DNA of 64,000 bases. It comes from Hysterangium stoloniferum. Taxonomy: Eukaryota; Basidiomycota; Agaricomycetes; Hysterangiales; Hysterangiaceae. The stretch lies in assembly GCA_015178975.1 (NCBI GenBank), contig WHVD01000148.1, forward strand, positions 1 through 64,000, written 5' to 3'. Positions 58,301-64,000 of this stretch are shown piece after piece. The notes under the pieces were generated by a model. The model searched no databases. It saw only the letters and a list, made by a program, of their open reading frames with translations, and was not told where the DNA came from. Each line of letters opens with the position of its first letter. Within the stretch, counting starts at the first letter, position 1. A program made the position numbers and the translations under genes.

Positions 58301-58726
58301 TGGATTCCATGTTTCGAAGTCCTTCCAAGTGTCGTGTCGCTTCGCCCTATCCTTTTTCTCCATTGCCTCACGTTCCTTCTCTCTCTGATCCGGATCACTA
58401 TATTCCAAAGCGCCACGGAATTCTGACTCAGTGCGATAAAACTCCCTCTGACAGGAGTCTGGAGGGGTATGGGGGGGTTGCACCCCATTAGCATTCATGC
58501 TGTCCACGTTGTCTACCTGTTGGAAGGATGACGGGTGGGTAATATAATCTAACGAACGAGGAAAACCAGTCCGCTCTGACGGCGTCGAACCGGTACGAGC
58601 ATGGGGCTTTGGAGATTGAGTGATGGGATTTTTGCCGTCGCTGCCAGGACTCGTCCCAAGCTGTTTCTGCTTGAGGATCGCAGACTTTACAACATGGGCG
58701 AGATTTCCCTTCTCTTCGAGTGACAT
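52375..58726 (-). CDS. SPO14: Phospholipase D1 (SPO14-type, PX-PH-HKD)
   Basis: Hydrolyses phosphatidylcholine to phosphatidic acid and choline; acts at membranes in vesicle traffic and sporulation (family knowledge). Exon 1 starts at 58,726 ([20 protein letters not shown]), with a disordered leader, then [14 protein letters not shown] and the PX region ([15 protein letters not shown]; intron 57,813-57,862; [20 protein letters not shown]). PH-like part: 56,470-57,430 ([20 protein letters not shown]). Catalytic half 1: [20 protein letters not shown], then the first HKD ([17 protein letters not shown], about 55,700-55,800). Half 2: second HKD ([20 protein letters not shown], about 54,150-54,265) and [14 protein letters not shown]-terminus: [56 protein letters not shown], and after a 54-bp intron (52,403-52,456) LLPLPIYI and stop. 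Many short introns. It looks intact. Confidence 0.95.
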
Positions 58727-59832
58727 GGGGGTCGTGAAGGCACGTAAGGATCGTTAAAATATTTGGGTTAAGTATCTTGAAAGTTGGTACTAGTTGCGCT
58801 CGTACACCCCTGCCAGTTAGGAGACTGGCCGAGAATGGCTGGTTCCTGAGGTTATGAAGGACCGAGATTTATTGATTTCTAATCATTTTAGACTTGTGAG
58901 CCCATATAGATATGTGCATACCAAGTTCGACTTACTGGGTAACTTTATGGAATGAGAGGGTATGTTCAAATTCTTTCCCACGGCCGTAATTACAAGAATA
59001 CCAGGTAAATCAGCCCCGTTTATTGACATGTTAATACAAAGTTAGAATCAAGAAGAATTGTATATAAAATAATGGTTATGGAAATAAATATCTTTCATAT
59101 GGCTAAACCATACATAGATGGTCTAGAGCAAAATCATGATTTTTTCCTCGAGGTCACGTGTTATAGTTTTTTTTTATGGAGCAATGGCTTTCTTTCTTAG
59201 CCATGCAAATGCTCCCAACTAAGCTTGTAATCAATTTTAAAAGTCACATCCCACTTTCCGGATCTCTTATGGCATTATATAACCGATAATAACTAAACTA
59301 AACAGCTTTTAAGAATCTTCCTTATGGGACAATGGGGCCGTAGAGAGGTACTGGGGACATACAATTTGAGAACTCTACCGCAAATTTGTGTCCCCCGGAT
59401 TGCAGGGCGTTACACCACCATCTCAATGGAGCTTAGGCTCGCTCAAAACTCTCAACAAGGCTCACCTCCCGGTGTGTAAACGAACCTACTATAATGTCGA
59501 AGTAAGGGCAATTTCCAATATAATTGGCGCTCAGATGGTTTATGTCCTCGGCAAACGTCTTCAAAAAAATGTTGAAGCCATGAAAAGTGTTTAGTCAGTA
59601 AATAAATAAATAAAATGATATCTTCACCTGACAGGACTCTCTCTTGAGTATATTGCCAAGATGACATATTAGCGGGGAGTATACCTATTTTTTTTCGGCT
59701 TGAAACTTTGGTACCGTCTTGTCATCGCCAATTGGAAAAGGGGGAAAGTCCATTTCCAAGGTCGGATCATAATAACGAGCTAACGCCAGATCAATGGTAT
59801 AAATATTGGGTGGCCATTCGGTACATGTACAG
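58727..59832. other. Intergenic, no recognisable gene
   Basis: Upstream region of the PLD gene plus spacer. Short frames only; no repeat structure seen. Confidence 0.5.
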
Positions 59833-60313
59833 TTATTTCGCAGTGTCATAAAGTTTATTCTCTTCTGGTCCGTGACTTGAAAATAGGGTTAAATCCCCGG
59901 TATATAATCCTGTAGCCTCCATCATAATATTGGTTTGATTACAATTCTGATCCATTGTCAATTTTAGCCAATGCAAGGCAGGCCGGAAATTCACATACGT
60001 ATGCGCAATGTTATGCTCATACATGAACTTAACAAGGGGCATAAAAGTAAGACAATGGATACTACCAGAGCGTCGCCGACGTCGAGGACCAGGTGGTAAC
60101 TTAAGCTGTGTCTGCGGAGGAAGTTGAGTACTTGAGGATGAGACGATGAACGACTTGGGACGAGGTGTGGAGGAGTTGGATATGAGGTAATCCACCTTTT
60201 AAAGGTTTTCGCACTGCTGGGCGGTGATACGGTAACGAGGATGGATTGCCGTAAGGGGAATATCTCATATGTGAGAGAGAGGGGAAGCCATGTGGTTTCC
60301 GTTTTGTATCCAT
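59833..60313 (-). CDS. Hypothetical small protein, uncertain
   Basis: Two overlapping minus-strand frames: 60,101-60,313 (MDTKRKPHGFPSLSHMRYSP) and 59,833-60,195 (basic run PPGPRRRRRSG, then HCLTFMPLVKFMYEHNIAHT). The overlap needs a frameshift or an unseen intron. No family is recognised. It may be non-coding. Confidence 0.25.
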
Positions 60314-61279
60314 TGTCTTACTTTTATACTCCTTATATTTGACTCATCTCAAGGGGTAATTAATCTTCTATATTAAGTGTAGTTCCGGTAGTTTAGGAGC
60401 TAATCACTTTCGAAATACGAGTACTACAACCACTCTGTTGAAAATATACGGCAGGTTTTCGTGAGGATGAAGGGGGAAACAAAGTCCAATCAGGGATTTG
60501 GGAATGTCTACACCCATCATGTAGACTCCTGCCTCCCTAGCCTCCCTAGATCTATAGTAAGCTTTTATACCGACTAGTAAATAGGGATCTCCCGAAATTA
60601 GTGTGTCTAGCCGAGTCCAGCCGAGCTAGCTAGCTCTCCTAGATGACTCTAGACAATATAAACGGCATACTTACTGATCTTCCCACTTTCCTGATGCCCT
60701 TGTAGATTACAACTAACTACTGCTTTCTAAACAAATTGTTTCCAATACAAATATTCCTGTCTGGAACAAAATAATAATCGCAGTATTCCAACAGTACGCT
60801 CTGTTGGGATTTATTGATGTTTGTGTTGCAAGCGAGTGTTGAGTCCCTGGAACAACACCACACACCAGCCCTCGTCACAAACTTTGAAGTGAGTACCTGG
60901 TACTGGGCGTCCTAAGTGATCCATTACCAAATACATACATATGGTCGGGCCTCGGTGCCGCTTTCCCAACAGGAATTCTTCGTTAATGAAGTGTCAAAGA
61001 TATTTGCCAAGCACTAACTTAATCATCAGAGCCTTAAGCTGATAATTACCTCCACCATCTTCAGTGTCTCATCCAAATGCCGCAATCCATCAAGGTTGAA
61101 CTGTACATTAGAGATTGAGTTGATTGAAAATGCACCGATTCTTCGAGGAGAACGGAATCCAACATGACGAAAGCAACTAAAATTAATTTGTGGCAAGTAT
61201 AATACAACTAGCTTGGTATATATATATATAACTACAGCCCAGGAAGATAACATAATGCTTTCCAACAACTGCTTCATCA
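60314..61279. other. Intergenic; one unassigned frame
   Basis: Mostly AT-rich spacer. A minus-strand frame at 61,026-61,286 contains FNLDGLRHLDETLKMVE, which looks protein-like and could be an exon of an unseen gene, but exon borders and family are not clear. Confidence 0.35.
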
Positions 61280-63195
61280 CTACCATTCATCATCATCACC
61301 CACACGTTCCAATGGTGGCCACATGGATTCTATCTGATCATCCTCAGCATTTCCGCCAGCCATTTCCCTTTTCAAATTGACGGCTTTCCAGAAAAGCTCC
61401 TCAGCGTCGCGCGCAGCTGTATCTCCAATCTCAGACCAAGAGGAAGGCAACGAGGATACGAGAAGCGTTCGAGGTGCTGGGGGGATTTGGTTTGTCTCAG
61501 TGAAAGAAGTATCGCGTTTCGTGTAGAAACACGAGAATTCGATGTTTTCAAGGGCGGTGATGGATTTTATGTAAGGCATGAGGTATGCTTGTGGATTTAG
61601 CGGCTCTGAATTGGATGCGGAGTTCATTGATCCAGGTATTTGAGAGCATGCGTAGAGAATATCTTATAGATGGGGATATTAGATGCCAAATTTTCAGAAG
61701 TAGGGTGAATAAAAAATGATTGGGACTAATATGTAAAGTAGACAAGGGAGAAAAGATGGCAATAAATTGCTACTCACACTTTCCAGCGGGACAACTCAAT
61801 GTTTCATCGCCCATCTGAAGTATGCGCACGGCGCCTTCGCCAGCAGCTCGTGGGGGGAAAACAATTACAGCAGAAGCCGGTGGCTCTTCCGCAGTACCAT
61901 CTGCTTCAGTCTCAGGCGCTGGCGTTAATGGATCCGATGAAGATGGTTGTGGAAATGATACTGATTGATTGAGAATCACTATCCCATATGCGCATGACGT
62001 GCCCTCTGATTGTTCCGCGATTACACCTGAATTATTCTCGTGGTGCTCTAAATTCCCTACATGTGATAAATATGTCCGGTCAGTAATGACAATGTCCGCT
62101 GTGAGGACGTCGGGTACGTCTTGTAACTCTATCGAGGCTGGTTTTGACTCGGACTCAGATGTCGTTGGTAGGCACAGTGCATTGATATTTCGACCCAAAA
62201 TATAGACACTGCCATTCACTGCACTGGTACTGCGAAAATTGACATTTAGTTATTGCCTTCTGATTAAGAAAAGTTAAAGATGAAAATTTCTTACCGACAA
62301 AAGCCTTGTGATAGCTCCCCTAGGCCACCATAATGACCCACGAGAAACGGAGAATTACCATAACGGCCTGATGAGCGGATATATTTCCGTATCCGACTCA
62401 GGACAGGAAGTACGGGTTCTTTGAAAAAAAAAGTTTGAACGTGATGAATGCCAAAAAAAAAAAAAGGACTAGCAGACCATTGTCTTTCTCACAACATGCA
62501 AGAGCATAGATTATTGCATCTCGTGCAGTTTCTTTTAGGGAGAACTGTTCGCTCAAGAATACACCGATCTGGGTCCTCTGACCGTCTAAGCCCCGTAACA
62601 AAGCAGAACCTTCAAATTCCCCGGCCGCAAATTGCAAAAACCGCATCAATTTCCTTTTATCAATCAAGGATATTTCGCGGGAGCGGAATATATCTTCTTT
62701 CGTATTCGGAGCACGTAACAGCTGAGTCGGAGGCGTAAATTCGGAGTGCGATACAGAATCATGCTGAGATGCTTGCGATCGTGCAATAAATATAGCATCC
62801 AAAAGCTTGAATTTTCCGTATCTTGATACACCCGAATTAATAAGTGCATCGATGAGTGGTCCAGATGAGGGTATAAGTGAAGGAGCGAGTGACAGTGAAT
62901 ATGATCGCGCAAATGGCAATGGTGTCTCATTCGTGGTCGTGGAACCAAGAGAACTTGAGTTTTGTGCCTTTACCCAGTCTATGAATTCATCCTGAGCGAA
63001 GGTTGCTTCGGCTCCACCATAGTATGAATTTATATCAACGTGAAGTACTTTGAAACCAGCTTTGGATAAGGCTCTAGTGAAAATGAATCATCTAAATAGG
63101 AAATCGTAGTAAAATAGACATAGTCTAGCTCACGCTGCAGTTATAGCCTGAGTAGTACCAGTTCCCAATATCAATACATCAAAGTGTGTATCCAT
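61280..63195 (-). CDS. MRS6: Rab escort protein (Rab geranylgeranyltransferase component A)
   Basis: Presents newly made Rab GTPases to geranylgeranyltransferase and delivers them to membranes; a member of the GDI/REP superfamily (family knowledge). Start at 63,195: THFDVLILGTGTTQAITAA with the GTGxT nucleotide-fold-like motif; intron 63,074-63,133; then VLHVDINSYYGGAEATF, a GDI/REP signature. Later blocks: YGKFKLLDAIF, IDKRKLMRFLQFAAGEF, EPVLPVLSRIRKYIR after an intron near 62,420-62,480, SSGRYGNSPFLVGHYGGLGE and LSQGFCR, intron 62,230-62,294, SAVNGSVYILGRN. The C-terminal part includes a REP insert (PPRAAGEGAVRILQMGDETL), another intron at about 61,640-61,780, and an acidic end (PPLERVGDDDEW) with stop at 61,280. 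Exons are joined by canonical short introns and the gene looks intact. It is divergent from PEX3. Confidence 0.92.
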
Positions 63196-63317
63196 GTTAT
63201 GGCCTTTGAATGACGCATTGTGACTTTCTCGGTTAGCACGAAATTCACATGTACCAACTGGCTTCTTATGTAAGCTTGCTGCCTTGTACCAGTCCATCCT
63301 GCAGGACGTATATACTC
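63196..63317. promoter_or_regulatory. Short bidirectional promoter region
   Basis: Only 122 bp separate the start codons of the Rab escort gene (minus) and PEX3 (plus), so both transcripts must start from this interval or overlap it. No clear TATA box was identified. Confidence 0.6.
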
Positions 63318-64000
63318 ATGCTTGACAACGTGCGAAAATATTTCTACGAGCGACGGAAGGGACTTGCGACCACAGCGGGCTTTTTGGGAGCAGTCTATCT
63401 AGCCGGGCGGTATGTCATGGAACGATTGGAAGAGATGAGGGAACAAGCTGTCCAAGAAAAGACTGCTCGTGAAAAGTGGGCATTTTATTTTAAACCGTAT
63501 CTTGAGGACTTCATTTCAACCATCGTTCTTCATTTATCCTTGTATAATTAGTTTAAGAAGGCGATTTCAACAAAATCAGCAAGATTGCACATATACTATC
63601 CTAACGCTACTACCCACACTCGGGGAAAGAATTCTTGAGGAAATGGACGTGGAAAGCATCACTTTAACTCTTCAATTGCAATCGAAGGCGGCCAAAGCGC
63701 GGTTACAAGGCTTAGCTAGTTCAGATATCAACACATCCTCTATTAGCTTAAACACCGAGCAGCCAAGCGTAACCTCTAGCATAGAACTTTCGATGCCCAT
63801 CCCCGCACGGCACGACGCAGCTGCATCGTATTCTCGGGCGGGAGAGAATGCACAGGGCTGGGTCGAACAGTTTACAGCGGAGAGTGTGGGCTCGTCTGCA
63901 AGCGATGCAGACCATGCGGCCCATGATGCCCAGCATGTTCCTGGATCCCCTAGCTCGTCTTCAGGTGCTCATCTTTCTGACAGTGTTACAAGTGCGAGTG
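63318..64000 (+). CDS. PEX3: Peroxin-3, 5' part, cut by the window end
   Basis: Peroxisomal membrane protein that docks PEX19 and is needed for inserting membrane proteins into peroxisomes (family knowledge). Exon 1 (63,318-63,475) encodes MLDNVRKYFYERRKGLATTA with a membrane segment (TAGFLGAVYLAGRYVMERL), the usual PEX3 N-terminus. After a 76-bp GT-AG intron (63,476-63,551) the frame continues NLRRRFQQNQQDCTYTILTL, LPTLGERILEEMDVE and LQLQSKAAKARL, the conserved PEX3 core start. A Ser-rich part follows and the window ends inside the coding region. An upstream in-frame ATG at 63,249 is possible, but 63,318 agrees with the family start. Confidence 0.93.

Noticed and set aside
61026..61286. Minus frame with FNLDGLRHLDETLKMVE as part of the Rab escort gene
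   Set aside because: The Rab escort frame ends with its own acidic C-terminus and stop at 61,280; no splice link was found.
1..64000. tRNA, rRNA or other structured RNA genes
   Set aside because: None recognised by eye; a covariance-model search would be needed to exclude them.

Overview
The window is nuclear DNA of a filamentous basidiomycete, most likely an Agaricomycete. The support is short GT-AG introns (about 50-75 bp), a NACHT/WD40 protein with an N-terminal C2-like segment, an Agaricomycete 'glycopeptide' (thaumatin-like) gene, Ty3/gypsy and Ty1/copia LTR elements, and fungal PLD1, Rab-escort and PEX3 genes. I cannot name a species from sequence alone.

There are two compartments. 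About 1-50,000 is AT-rich and packed with nested, mostly dead transposable elements. About 50,190-64,000 is ordinary gene-dense DNA.

The repeat compartment contains: (i) a minus-strand gypsy element (1-6472) whose gag-protease reading frame joins directly to integrase with no reverse transcriptase, and whose LTR carries an 18-bp minisatellite; a 1.4-kb solo copy of that LTR lies at 29,904-31,285. (ii) A related plus-strand gypsy element (13,205-21,425), interrupted by an LTR element (14,104-17,753, itself hit by a solo LTR) and by a Tc1/mariner transposon (19,035-20,639). (iii) Six LTRs of a family beginning TGTGAGAGG, five of them solo with exact 5-bp target duplications. (iv) An LTR superfamily beginning TGTTA(A/G)G and sharing an internal CTTCAGCTTAT motif. 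(v) A higher-order tandem array (units of 70, 70 and 76 bp) at 23.1-24.9 kb, interrupted by two insertions, with an inverted partner at 28.5-28.8 kb. (vi) A 6.2-kb copia element (34,075-40,257) whose integrase contains a 22-fold in-frame repeat of its own coding sequence. (vii) A chimeric duplicate of NACHT-locus pieces carrying a 702-bp MITE (32,766-34,074).

Host genes: a decaying secreted thaumatin-like gene (9.4-10.45 kb, minus); a NACHT-WD40 signalling protein with 15 WD repeats (41.9-47.05 kb, minus), preceded by three tandem 35-nt microexon candidates; an unidentified gene (50.19-52.0 kb, plus); phospholipase D1/SPO14 (52.4-58.7 kb, minus); Rab escort protein (61.3-63.2 kb, minus); and PEX3 (63.3 kb to the window end, plus), divergent from the Rab escort gene across 122 bp.

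The last three host genes serve membrane traffic and organelle biogenesis. The NACHT-WD40 locus is the likely innate-recognition gene and, with its duplicated fragments and variant exons, is the most dynamic host locus here. All calls come from reading the sequence; no database search was run.
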